The notes: a model not told the origin generated them from the sequence alone. DNA of 41,005 nt from an uncultured Alphaproteobacteria bacterium (GCA_947588655.1 CANPYS010000016.1:1-41005); one strand, 5' to 3'. Counted from the stretch's first letter, positions 16,871 through 24,441 are shown. Program-made: numbers and translations.

Positions 16871-17406
16871 AAAGATACCTGTTGCTGATTTGTTTGATAT
16901 TGATAACAAGCAAAGCTTTTGCTGAAGAAGTTCCGGAAAAATTTAAAAACCCGATTTTTAATAACATTCTTTGGTCAGAAAATTATAATCTGACAAACCA
17001 TATGCGCCTGACACCAAACTATACTTATGATTTAGAAAATCCGCGTGGCAATTATAAGACCACATATATAGCGGAATCAGATAAGGCTGTTTTGGTTAAA
17101 TATTATGGAGAAGGCTTTGCCAAAAATAACGTCTCATACGAGTTATATTTTATTCATGAAAAATATTATTTGTCACGGGAAAAAAGATATAGATGTAATG
17201 TTTGGCAATGCATCTTTGACATCAAAAACGGTGTATTTAATCCAAAATACGATATTTCCCAAAATATATACTCAAGCGACCTGCCTTGCCCCGATGAGAA
17301 AGTAGAGGATCTGAGCATTATAGGAAAACCCGATCCGGATTGCCTGGAAGAACTCCGTCGCCTCGGTTGGGATAAATACATCACTTCAGAGGAAAAAAAG
17401 AAATGA
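16867..17406 (+). CDS. Exported putative immunity protein, copy 3
   Basis: A 179-aa paralogue, again 536 nt further on with a 4-nt ATGA overlap. Its middle (YTYDLENPRGNYKTTYIAE) matches copy 1, while its FIHEKYYL segment matches copy 4. Residues 142-157 (DEKVEDLSIIGKPDPD) differ from copies 1 and 2, marking a variable region between the third and fourth conserved cysteines, possibly the surface that faces the enzyme. Confidence 0.7.
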   Translation: MKRYLLLICLILITSKAFAEEVPEKFKNPIFNNILWSENYNLTNHMRLTPNYTYDLENPRGNYKTTYIAESDKAVLVKYYGEGFAKNNVSYELYFIHEKYYLSREKRYRCNVWQCIFDIKNGVFNPKYDISQNIYSSDLPCPDEKVEDLSIIGKPDPDCLEELRRLGWDKYITSEEKKK

Positions 17407-17942
17407 AAAGATACCTGTCGCTGATTTGTTTGATCTTGATAACAAGCAAAGTTTTTGCGGAAGAAGCTCCGGAAGAATTTAAAAACCCAATTTTTAACAA
17501 CATTCTTTGGTCGGGTAACTACAATTTAACAAACCATATGCGCTTGACGCCAAGCTTTAGTTATGATTTAGAAAATCCGCGTGGCGATCATAAGTGCACA
17601 TATGTGACGGAATCAGATAAGGCGGTTTTAATTAAATATTATGGGGAAGGTTTTGCCAAAGATAACGTTACATACGAGTTATATTTTATTCATGAAAAAT
17701 ATTATTTACCATGGGAAAAAAGATATAGATGCATTGTTTGGCAATGCGTTTTTGATATTAAGAACGGTGTATTTAATCCAAAATACAATATTTCCGAATA
17801 TATATACTCAAGCGACCTGCCTTGCCCCGATGAAAAAGAAGAAGAGTATCTAGCATATTTAAAACCCGCCCCTGATTGTCTAGAAGAACTCCGCCGCCTC
17901 CGTTGGGATAAATACATCAAAGCTGAGGAAAAACGGTTATAA
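17403..17942 (+). CDS. Exported putative immunity protein, copy 4
   Basis: The last 179-aa paralogue, overlapping copy 3 by ATGA. It shares SFSYDLENPRGD and RKC-like HKCTYVTESDK with copy 2 and FIHEKYYL with copy 3. The variable region reads DEKEEEYLAYLKPAPD, and it ends EEKRL rather than EEKKK. It is the most divergent copy in the tail (NISEYIYSS, LRWDKY). It ends 14 nt before the convergent pyruvyl transferase gene; no clear terminator was seen. Confidence 0.7.
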   Translation: MKRYLSLICLILITSKVFAEEAPEEFKNPIFNNILWSGNYNLTNHMRLTPSFSYDLENPRGDHKCTYVTESDKAVLIKYYGEGFAKDNVTYELYFIHEKYYLPWEKRYRCIVWQCVFDIKNGVFNPKYNISEYIYSSDLPCPDEKEEEYLAYLKPAPDCLEELRRLRWDKYIKAEEKRL

Positions 17943-17956
17943 ATTTTCCGTGAAAA

Positions 17957-19106
17957 TCAGCGACGTTTGCCCTTTTGTTTTTTATAACGGATATGTATAA
18001 AGCCAAATAAAACGATATGTCGTTTAAAACCGCTTTTATATTTCTTAAAAAAATGAAATCTCGGTAATGTCAATGGTGTATCCGGACGTGATAAATTGGC
18101 GCCTTTGTGTTCACATTCTTTAAAATGCACACTTTTACTGTGCGTAAACGCAAGACAGAGTTTTTTAAGATGCTTGGCATATTTTTTATAAGCTTCGCTG
18201 TTGATGACAAGACCTTGCGCATCTTTTAAAACCCTTATTTCAAATTTCCCTTGTTCGTTTTCTCCGATGCAGTTAAGCAAAGAAACAATGCCACGAAATC
18301 TTTTGTAATCAAAAGAAGGTGCAATCAAAATCACAGGTGTCCCTAGTGCCAAGCAGGGTAGGGCGCAGTGAATATTTTGTGTAATGACCAGCTTGGCGCG
18401 GGCATAATCTTTAATCAGTCGCTCTGCCTCGCGCAGACTTCCTTCGGGATCTGTATTGAGCGGATAGTGATGACTGCGATATAAAAGTTGACAATCAGGA
18501 TATTTTTTCAAAATTTTTTTAACCGCGCCGTCAATTTTATAATTTTTCCCTAAAGCGTAGTCTACAAAAAATATATTATTATGACGTTCACTCTCCTTGA
18601 CGCGGTACGTCTCGCCCAAAGTCAAAGTTAGACAACCGGAAAAATAAGCCTCAATATGGTGTTTTTTCAAAAAATCGCGCGTTTGATAATCGCGACACCC
18701 GATAGGTTCGTGTTTTTTGAGATAATCTAAAGTTTTTTGTGTTACATTTTGCAAATTATTGATATGAAAAGACACAAACAAAGGATGAAAACGCTCTGAA
18801 AAAGCCTGATTACCACGCCATAAAAAATACCATGCGTTCATAATCAGATTTATTTGATTTCCCTGGTAAAATGAAAGCCTATCTCGGTCAATATAAACAT
18901 CTATTTGATTAAAAAACTGCCTTGCCGCTAAAGATTGAATATAGTCGCCAATATTCATATACGGCGGATTATAATAGCCCTTTTCTGATTGAGCATTGTT
19001 ATAGGTATAAATAAGCAGGCCGTTTTTCTTGAATGGGGGGGGGTAGAGAAGATTGTGCCTGCGTCAGCATTTGCAAATGTTTCAAGGCAAGTTGTTTATC
19101 AGTCAT
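17957..19106 (-). CDS. Polysaccharide pyruvyl transferase family protein, OFF phase (frame broken at C9 tract)
   Basis: Proteins of this family (CsaB/WcaK-like) add ketal pyruvate to surface glycans or act as related glycan-modifying enzymes. The natural start is ATG at 19106 with AAGGAT upstream. In this sequence a run of nine C (19035-19043, minus-strand reading) shifts the frame and stops translation after 35 codons. With eight C the frame reads on as LLIYTYNNAQ...NPPYMNIGDYIQSLAARQF, an expected family N-terminus, giving 382 aa. The downstream frame is intact, starting at an internal ATG (18958), and has the family motif GCRDYQTRDFL...SGCLTLTL and the LVITQNIHCALPCLALGTPVI region. A basic C-terminal tail suggests membrane association. 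The gene is probably phase-variable. Confidence 0.72.
19035..19043. repeat. Poly-G/C tract (9 nt), contingency site
   Basis: Nine G on the plus strand (C on the coding strand) at codon 22-24 of the pyruvyl transferase gene. Such tracts slip during replication and switch genes on and off. Eight C would restore the full frame. Confidence 0.75.
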
Positions 19107-19129
19107 AAAATATCCTTTATCAAACAAGT

Positions 19130-20209
19130 TTAAAATTCGCCAACATACATACCCAAGTCTTTAGCCGCCTTGAGGTATGGACTATCTGAATTTAAAAGCT
19201 TTGTCCCTGATGCCACAACATCGTCTAACGGATACGATTCTAAACGTCCATTAGAAAGACCGACCATCAGATTTGTATGCCCATTTGCCAAAAGCTCCAC
19301 GGCTTTGGCGCCGAAAAGCGAAGCCAAAATGCGATCAAACGCCGTTGGCGTGCCAGAGCGTTGAACATGTCCCAAACGCGTCACGCGGGTTTGAAAACCA
19401 TTGTATTGAGCGTTAAGCGCATGGCTGAGCCACTCACCGATACCGCCGTGGATGCTCTCGCCGACCAAATTTTTAGCCGCCGAAACCGATTCGCCGCTTT
19501 CAGTCTTCACACCCTCTGAAACCACAATCACAGCATGTGTGCGCCCTGATTTTTTAATGGATTCCAGCTTTTGGATAATGCCGTCTAAAGTATAAGGAAT
19601 CTCAGGCACCAAGCACACATCGGCAAAACCAGCCAAAGCCGCCTGAATAGCCAAATGCCCCGCATCGCGTCCCATAACTTCCAAAATCAACGCCCGATGA
19701 TGTGAACGCGCAGTTGTTTCCAAGCTATCAAGGGCTTCCATACAAACCTGACAAGCCGTATCAAACCCAACGGAATATTGCGTTAAAGGGGTGTCGTTAT
19801 CAATGGTTTTTGGAATACCAATCATCTTCACGCCGGCACTTTTGCAATAGCCGCTTACAATATTCATACTACCATCGCCGCCGACAACCACCACGGCGTC
19901 AAGGCCAAGCTCTTTCACGCCTTGCCCAAAGCGCGCCGACATTTCAGATTGCGAATCAAGCTTAACCCCCTTATTCAAAGAACCTAAATACGAACCAGCG
20001 ATTCGCGGCCAAGGTGTTTCGGAAAAGTTTTGCAAAGTCAAAACCTCGTATGAAAGGGGGCGCTCCGTTAGCCCGTCCGTGCCGTCGTGAATACCATAGA
20101 CCGTCCATCCCCGAAGGGTCGCGGCATTAAGCACAGCATAAATGACGGCGTTAAGGCCGGCACAATCGCCGCCGCTTGTTAAAATCCCTATTTTCTTAAT
20201 CCCGTTCAT
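19130..20209 (-). CDS. pfkA: 6-phosphofructokinase (PfkA family)
   Basis: Phosphorylates fructose-6-phosphate to the 1,6-bisphosphate, the committing step of glycolysis. The 359-aa product shows TSGGDCAGLN (11-20), VVGGDGSM (108-115), IPKTIDNDT (132-140) with the catalytic Asp, EVMGRDAGHLA, and RLGHVQRSG near the C-terminus. GGDG, rather than GGDD, suggests ATP as donor. PKTIDND, rather than PGTIDND, is more common in pyrophosphate-type and group III enzymes, so donor use is not certain from sequence. GGAG precedes the ATG by nine bases. It is monocistronic and divergent from the next gene. Confidence 0.93.
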   Translation of the reverse strand: MNGIKKIGILTSGGDCAGLNAVIYAVLNAATLRGWTVYGIHDGTDGLTERPLSYEVLTLQNFSETPWPRIAGSYLGSLNKGVKLDSQSEMSARFGQGVKELGLDAVVVVGGDGSMNIVSGYCKSAGVKMIGIPKTIDNDTPLTQYSVGFDTACQVCMEALDSLETTARSHHRALILEVMGRDAGHLAIQAALAGFADVCLVPEIPYTLDGIIQKLESIKKSGRTHAVIVVSEGVKTESGESVSAAKNLVGESIHGGIGEWLSHALNAQYNGFQTRVTRLGHVQRSGTPTAFDRILASLFGAKAVELLANGHTNLMVGLSNGRLESYPLDDVVASGTKLLNSDSPYLKAAKDLGMYVGEF

Positions 20210-20259
20210 ACAAATTTACTCCGTTTTTAACAATTCATGTTGATTTTTTAAATAAGTTG

Positions 20260-20287
20260 TTGTACTATGTCATACAAGCTTTATAAT
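20260..20287 (+). promoter_or_regulatory. Promoter for the DUF465-like gene and rpsU
   Basis: TTGTAC (20260-20265), 16 nt, perfect TATAAT (20282-20287), with a start near 20294. It lies in the divergent gap with pfkA. Confidence 0.6.
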
Positions 20288-20346
20288 CTGATTTCCAGTA
20301 AAAAATAAAGTTGTACTTGTTTTTTGTTTATAAAGGCACTAATTGA

Positions 20347-20559
20347 ATGATAAATAACAACAATTTTGTTAAGCTTCAACAGCAGTTATGCGAACTTAAG
20401 CTTGAAGAACGCCGCGTTCGGACAGATATTAGCCGTTTGGTACGTCAAAACCGCACGATTGATTTTTATCAGGCGCAAAAGCTTAATTCTGAGCGTTCAG
20501 GCTTAAAGAGCCAGATTAAAAAGGTTGAAGCCTGCATGATGCCCAACATTATTGCTTAA
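20347..20559 (+). CDS. Small helical protein, DUF465/YdcH-like
   Basis: A 70-aa charged protein predicted to be a two-helix hairpin. The C-terminal half reads [21 protein letters not shown], resembling the LK.EKL.LKD.I pattern of the alphaproteobacterial DUF465 (YdcH-like) family, whose function is unknown. The call is tentative. There is no membrane segment. It lies 80 nt upstream of rpsU and probably shares its promoter. No strong ribosome site was seen. Confidence 0.55.
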   Translation: MINNNNFVKLQQQLCELKLEERRVRTDISRLVRQNRTIDFYQAQKLNSERSGLKSQIKKVEACMMPNIIA

Positions 20560-20585
20560 AATTTTATGCTTGCAATTTTAAAAAA

Positions 20586-20602
20586 GCTATGTTAAACATA
20601 GC
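20586..20602 (+). promoter_or_regulatory. Hairpin in the rpsU leader
   Basis: GCTATGTT-A-AACATAGC is a perfect 8-bp inverted repeat with no U-run after it, lying about 37 nt upstream of the rpsU start. It could stabilise the mRNA end or bind a regulator; function unproven. Confidence 0.35.
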
Positions 20603-20639
20603 ACCAATTTGTAACACCGAGACGAAAGGGGTGATAAAC

Positions 20640-20846
20640 GTGGTACAGGTGGTTGTTATCAATAATGATGTGAACCAGTCTTTAAAGGTTTTAAAGAAAA
20701 AGATGCAACGTGAAGGCATTTTCCGTGAAATGAAATTGCGTCGTTGTCATGAAAAAAATTCTGAAAAGAAGGCACGCCGTCAGGCTGAAGCCATCAGACG
20801 CGCACGCAAACAAATGCGCAAACGCCTTGATTTAGAAGGTTTTTAG
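20640..20846 (+). CDS. rpsU: Ribosomal protein bS21
   Basis: A small basic protein of the 30S subunit, near the anti-Shine-Dalgarno end of 16S rRNA. I chose GTG at 20640 because AAAGGGG lies eight bases upstream and the protein then begins [11 protein letters not shown], as alphaproteobacterial S21 proteins do; an in-frame ATG at 20589 lies within the leader hairpin. The 68-aa product has [21 protein letters not shown], then [19 protein letters not shown] and a basic tail. Strong terminator follows. Confidence 0.93.
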   Translation: MVQVVVINNDVNQSLKVLKKKMQREGIFREMKLRRCHEKNSEKKARRQAEAIRRARKQMRKRLDLEGF

Positions 20847-20860
20847 ATTTTTTAACAAGA

Positions 20861-20889
20861 AAGAGGGGCTTAATTGCCCCTCTTTTTTA
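20861..20889 (+). terminator. rpsU terminator
   Basis: A 9-bp stem AAGAGGGGC/GCCCCTCTT (20861-20869/20876-20884) with a TTAATT loop, then a T-run. It overlaps the end of the convergent gene. Confidence 0.85.
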
Positions 20890-21300
20890 TGAAAGTTTGT
20901 AAATCAGGCAGGCTCTATCTACCTGATTGTTACGCTCACCTTTTTCGTTCATAATAAACGAGTCGGGCAAGCCGTGTTGTTTTTGTCTCTGCACCCAAAA
21001 ATTCCCTTTTTCAGGAATTGTTGTTTTAGCGCCAATCTCGGCGAGCATAGCGTTAATCTCGCCCCGCCGGTGCCGAATAATGGTCAAATCTTCCGGCGAA
21101 ACAGGGATGTGTTTGTGGACTGAAGAAAAAACAACCCTTAAAAAATCGCGCCGTTGCATCGCCTCTGAAATGTAAAACGGGGCAATGGTGCAAGTCGGTG
21201 AAATGATAATACCTTCCACCGTCATGTCCGAGTTTTTTAAACATTCTGCACTTTCGTAGCCATTGCTGTAAAGATACAGAAATCTAAATTTCTTTTCCAT
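20887..21300 (-). CDS. Hypothetical protein
   Basis: A 137-aa soluble protein that I do not recognise. It has no signal peptide or membrane segment. It contains CTIAPFYISEAMQRRDFLRVVF (about 37-58), RHRRGEINAMLAEIG and NFWVQRQKQHGLPDSFIMN. Its upstream DNA matches that of the hypothetical gene at 5328-6152 although the proteins are not obviously related. It is divergent from the invertase gene. Confidence 0.55.
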   Translation of the reverse strand: MEKKFRFLYLYSNGYESAECLKNSDMTVEGIIISPTCTIAPFYISEAMQRRDFLRVVFSSVHKHIPVSPEDLTIIRHRRGEINAMLAEIGAKTTIPEKGNFWVQRQKQHGLPDSFIMNEKGERNNQVDRACLIYKLS

Positions 21301-21343
21301 AATAGATATGATTAAAAGTTTAACATAAAAATTTTTTTGGATG
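21298..21343 (-). promoter_or_regulatory. Upstream element shared with gene at 5328
   Basis: The second copy of the AAAAGTTTAACATAAAAAT...GATG element seen at 6150-6193, in the same position relative to the start codon. A TATGTT -10-like hexamer is common to both on the minus strand. Confidence 0.4.
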
Positions 21344-21369
21344 TTTTCATCATATACATTTTTGTTTAT

Positions 21370-21398
21370 TTGTCAAGTAAAAAAATACGCCGTATTTA
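21370..21398 (+). promoter_or_regulatory. Promoter of the serine invertase gene
   Basis: TTGTCA (21370-21375), 17 nt, TATTTA (21393-21398), with a start near 21405 and a leader of about 49 nt ending in AAAAGGAAC. Confidence 0.45.
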
Positions 21399-21453
21399 AG
21401 GAAATTATGTTATCTTCTGAAGGCGAACTTTAACAACTAAAAGGAACATACAT

Positions 21454-22059
21454 ATGATATATGGCTATGTACGTGTCAGTAGTGACAAACAAACAACGGA
21501 AAATCAAATTTTTGAAATTTCCAGATTCGTCAAATACAACAACTTAAAGGTGGAGCGTTGGATAAATGAAACCATCAGCGGCACAACCGATGTCAACAAA
21601 CGAAAGCTTGGAAAACTTTTAAAAAGTTTGCGCAAAGGCGACATTTTAATTACTTCCGAGCTTTCAAGGCTTGGGCGTAATTTGCTTCAAGTGATGAGCA
21701 TTTTATCTTTTTGCATGGAGCATGACATTGCGGTTTGGACCATTAAGGACAATTATCGTTTGGGCGCTGATTTGCAATCCAAAATTTTAGCATTTGCATT
21801 TTCGCTTTCAGCCGAAATTGAACGAAACCTTATCTCACAACGCACCAAAGAAGCCTTAAGACGCATAAAAGCAGAAGGCAAAATTTTGGGCCGCCCGCTG
21901 GGCAGTAGTAACAAACACTACAAGCTGACTGGACGTGAGGAAAACATTTATATGTGCCTTTCTAAGAGATATTCTCTGAACAAAACAGCACGCTCGTTCC
22001 ATGTGCATTCCAGCACGTTAAAACGATTTTTAATTAAGGAGTTTGAAGATTACATATAA
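21454..22059 (+). CDS. Serine recombinase, Mpi-like master DNA invertase
   Basis: A 201-aa site-specific recombinase of the resolvase/invertase type. The catalytic serine is in YVRVSSDKQT (Ser9), with LSRLGRN (Arg72, Arg75) following. WTIKDNYRLGADLQSKILAF and the dimer-helix segment AEIERNLISQRTKEAL closely resemble the Mpi family of Bacteroides, which flips many promoters globally. The C-terminal helix-turn-helix (about 163-198) contains SLNKTARSFHVHSSTLKRFL. Not linked to a transposon here. It has its own promoter and ribosome site (AAGGA). Likely target sites in this window are the 38-bp elements containing AAACGTACGT. The gene may have been exchanged with Bacteroidota in a shared habitat (inference). 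Confidence 0.88.
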   Translation: MIYGYVRVSSDKQTTENQIFEISRFVKYNNLKVERWINETISGTTDVNKRKLGKLLKSLRKGDILITSELSRLGRNLLQVMSILSFCMEHDIAVWTIKDNYRLGADLQSKILAFAFSLSAEIERNLISQRTKEALRRIKAEGKILGRPLGSSNKHYKLTGREENIYMCLSKRYSLNKTARSFHVHSSTLKRFLIKEFEDYI

Positions 22060-22125
22060 ATTTTTGCTAGTGTATGTAAAAAAACGCTTGCATTTTAAAA
22101 TGGTTTATGTCATTTAGAAAGACAA

Positions 22126-22201
<76 letters not shown>

Positions 22202-22221
22202 TTTTAGCAAGAGTTTTTTTC

Positions 22222-22641
22222 ATGGATAAGTATGAACAATTAGTTAGTCAGTGCCACCAAGCAATGGCGCTGGATATAAATTCGCCGTATAGTGTTGATT
22301 TGCTTTTGTTGCGTCAACGGCTGATTAATGAAGAAGTCGCTGAGTTAAATGCGGAGTTTGAGGCGCTTGTTGCGGAGCTTCAAACCAAGGGACAAACATC
22401 ACGAGAGACTCGCGCGCGGATGTTTAAGGAAATAGCCGATGTCCAATATGTTTTAAGCGGAACAGTCGTGGCGCTAGGCATTCCAATGGAAAAGGTTTTT
22501 GAACGCGTGCATCAAAGCAATATGTCAAAGCTCGTCAACGGCAAACCCTTAAAACGCGCCGATGGCAAAGTCTTAAAAGGCCCAAACTACCAAAAACCCA
22601 TTTTAGACGATTTAGCGGAAGAAAAATTTATTGCAAAATAA
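22222..22641 (+). CDS. MazG-like nucleotide pyrophosphohydrolase
   Basis: Members of this all-alpha NTP pyrophosphatase superfamily split nucleoside triphosphates to monophosphates and pyrophosphate, often for house-cleaning. The chosen start is ATG at 22222; the open frame upstream runs through the tRNA and is not coding. The 139-aa product shows the metal-binding pattern EExxE (Glu37, Glu38, Glu41) and ExxD (Glu70, Asp73), then VHQSNMSKLVNGKPLKRADGKVLKGPNY, typical of this subgroup. Only a weak AAGAG precedes it, and it starts 20 nt past the tRNA. Confidence 0.8.
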   Translation: MDKYEQLVSQCHQAMALDINSPYSVDLLLLRQRLINEEVAELNAEFEALVAELQTKGQTSRETRARMFKEIADVQYVLSGTVVALGIPMEKVFERVHQSNMSKLVNGKPLKRADGKVLKGPNYQKPILDDLAEEKFIAK

Positions 22642-22644
22642 AAA

Positions 22645-22745
22645 TTGATAATCTGCTTAAAAAAATTATATTATTTGACAGATGATTCATGTTGCGTGCA
22701 ATATGAAGGGGGTGAGGTGTTAGAAACTAAAAGCCCCCAATTTTA
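22645..22745 (+). ncRNA. Hairpin/terminator unit 1 (candidate small RNA)
   Basis: Promoter-like TTGATA (22645-22650), 16 nt, TATATT (22667-22672). Next comes the inverted repeat TTCATGTTGC/GCAATATGAA (22686-22707). A GGGGG...CCCCC stem follows (from 22708 to 22738) with a T-rich end. Predicted RNA about 22680-22745. It has no coding frame and its first hairpin is repeated 119 nt downstream. Confidence 0.4.
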
Positions 22746-22765
22746 ATTAAAATGAAAATTTTACT

Positions 22766-22853
22766 TGAATTTAGATTTTAAACAATGTATCACATAAACA
22801 ATAATTCATGTTGCGTGCAACATGAAGGGGCTGAAAGAAGCCCCATTTTTTTT
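22766..22853 (+). ncRNA. Hairpin/terminator unit 2 (candidate small RNA or leader)
   Basis: TTGAAT (about 22766-22771), 17 nt, TATCAC. Then comes a perfect inverted repeat TTCATGTTGC-GT-GCAACATGAA (22805-22826) and a strong terminator GGGGCT/AGCCCC with T8 (22827-22853). It matches unit 1 in 26 of 27 nt at 22804-22830. The ribosome site and start of the NYN gene follow directly, so it may attenuate that gene. Confidence 0.45.
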
Positions 22854-22863
22854 GGAGTTTTTA

Positions 22864-23494
22864 ATGGTTTATCCTCGTGTTTATGCTTATATTGATGGCT
22901 TTAATCTTTTTTATGGTGCTCTAAAGCACCCCCAATCGGAAACAATATCGTTGGCTTAATGTTGAAAAGTTAATTCATAATATATACACACCTTCACAAA
23001 AATATGGACTTAAAAAAATCAACTTTTATACAGCGAGAATTGTTCCTCACTCAAATATAGATGATGCACCGAAGAATCAGCAAATATACTTAACAGCTTT
23101 AAAAAGTATTCCTAATTTGGAAATTATTTTAGGTAATTTTATTTCAAAACCTACAAAACTGCCTAAATTTCCGCTTAAAACTCCTCCTGAAATTATAGAA
23201 GTCCTTAAAACTGAGGAAAAGGGTTCAGATGTTAATTTAGCCTCACATTTAGTTTTAGATGCTGCACAAGATAGCTTTGATATTGCCGTGGTCATAACAA
23301 ATGATACAGATTTATATGAACCAATGCGGATAGTAAAAGAAGTTTTTAATAAAAGAATAGTTTTAATTTGTCCTCATGATAAAATGGCGGCATCTTTTAA
23401 AAAATTAAATTTTTTGCATTTTAAAGTTGAAACAAAACATCTTAAAAAATCACAGTTTGAAGATGTAACAAAAAGACCGTCCGTATGGAATTAA
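22864..23494 (+). pseudogene. NYN (LabA-like PIN) domain protein, frameshifted
   Basis: NYN proteins are predicted metal-dependent RNases. GGAG precedes ATG at 22864, and the protein begins VYAYIDGFNLFYGALK, a clear NYN start with the first catalytic Asp. At a C5 run (22929-22933) the frame shifts and stops about ten codons later. With one C fewer the text continues NRKQYRWLNVEKLIHNIYTPSQKYGL and joins the long downstream frame, giving 209 aa. That part has KGSDVNLASHLVLDAA and AVVITNDTDLYEPM, the other conserved acidic motifs. So this is a recent inactivation, a switch or a sequencing error. A partial product could start at 23117. Confidence 0.75.
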
Positions 23495-23523
23495 TCCAAA
23501 CAACAGTGTTTGATATAGTTAGC

Positions 23524-24417
23524 TTAAATTTTCTCTTTTAGGCGGTTAGTGAGTTTAAGCGCGCCTGAAAAATTTAAGTGCGCACCGTCATAAAAATCAT
23601 CATTCTCAAAGCCTTTTGAAAAATCTAAGACATTAATTTCAAGTTGTTGACAAATTTTGTGAAGAGGCGCATAAAGCTTTTTGTGCGAATATCCCAAATC
23701 CTGGCATACTTTATTATAATCCGAACGTGTCGGTGCAATAAGAACCTGAAACCGAATCTGATTTTGTTTGCAAAGCGCGGCAATTTTTTCCAAATAAATC
23801 CACTGATTGTTAAAACTTTCAAAAAGATGAACATGTTTTGTGGCGGCCGCCTGACAGTCGCCTTGCTTTTCTTTGGCATATGTAATGCCTGCAAAGTCGT
23901 AGCCTCCAACAGTTCTTATGCCTTTCATAGTTTTTATTTTTTGGACGCGTTTATAAATTTTATTTAGGTTATATTTTTTATTCAAAGAAAAATCATAAGG
24001 AATATCAAAATATTTTTTTAAAAAAAGGCATTCCCAACAATCTTTTGTATAAACCAAGCAACTTCCGCCATTATAATACGATAAAACCAAAATCAAATTT
24101 TTTATTTTAGGCATTGCGCCAAGAAGTTTTTTAAAAATGTGATAGTCTTCAAACAAACCTATGGAAGATATGCCCATATTAAATGTGTTTGGATTAAGAA
24201 TAAAGGGTAAAATATTAAGTTGTGCCCGAGAAGCGCCTAAAATAAGTGTCTCAATAGTTTTGGACTTTTGCTTAAATTCTTGACATTTCTCTTCCAAGAT
24301 AGAAGCAAAACATTTATACTCATCCCGCTTTTCGGGCATGAGTTTATATTTTAATAAACGGCGAATCTTTTTGTTAGGTACTAAGTTGCAAATTAATCTT
24401 CTTAAAAATTCCGGCAT
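23524..24417 (-). CDS. SGNH-hydrolase-like protein, possible glycan acyl-modifying enzyme
   Basis: The 297-aa product has LILGASRAQLNI (58-69) in the position of the SGNH block I serine (Ser63), and FYDGAHLNFSGALKL (275-289) with Asp277 and His280, the DxxH of block V. This resembles the DltD/AlgJ-like group that moves or removes acyl groups on glycans. There is no signal peptide; the N-terminus is basic and amphipathic (RRLICNLVPNKKIRRLLKYK), perhaps membrane-associated. Seen: motifs. Inferred: a role in surface polysaccharide modification, in line with the nearby fucosyltransferase and pyruvyl transferase. The gene begins 25 nt past the terminator of a structured RNA. Confidence 0.6.
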   Translation of the reverse strand: MPEFLRRLICNLVPNKKIRRLLKYKLMPEKRDEYKCFASILEEKCQEFKQKSKTIETLILGASRAQLNILPFILNPNTFNMGISSIGLFEDYHIFKKLLGAMPKIKNLILVLSYYNGGSCLVYTKDCWECLFLKKYFDIPYDFSLNKKYNLNKIYKRVQKIKTMKGIRTVGGYDFAGITYAKEKQGDCQAAATKHVHLFESFNNQWIYLEKIAALCKQNQIRFQVLIAPTRSDYNKVCQDLGYSHKKLYAPLHKICQQLEINVLDFSKGFENDDFYDGAHLNFSGALKLTNRLKEKI

Positions 24418-24441
24418 TGTCTAAACGTCCTCTGTTAAATC

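Noticed and set aside
15795-17942. Tandem 536-nt repeats as a satellite or CRISPR-like array
   Set aside because: Each unit is a full gene with signal peptide and conserved cysteines, and the overlaps keep frame.
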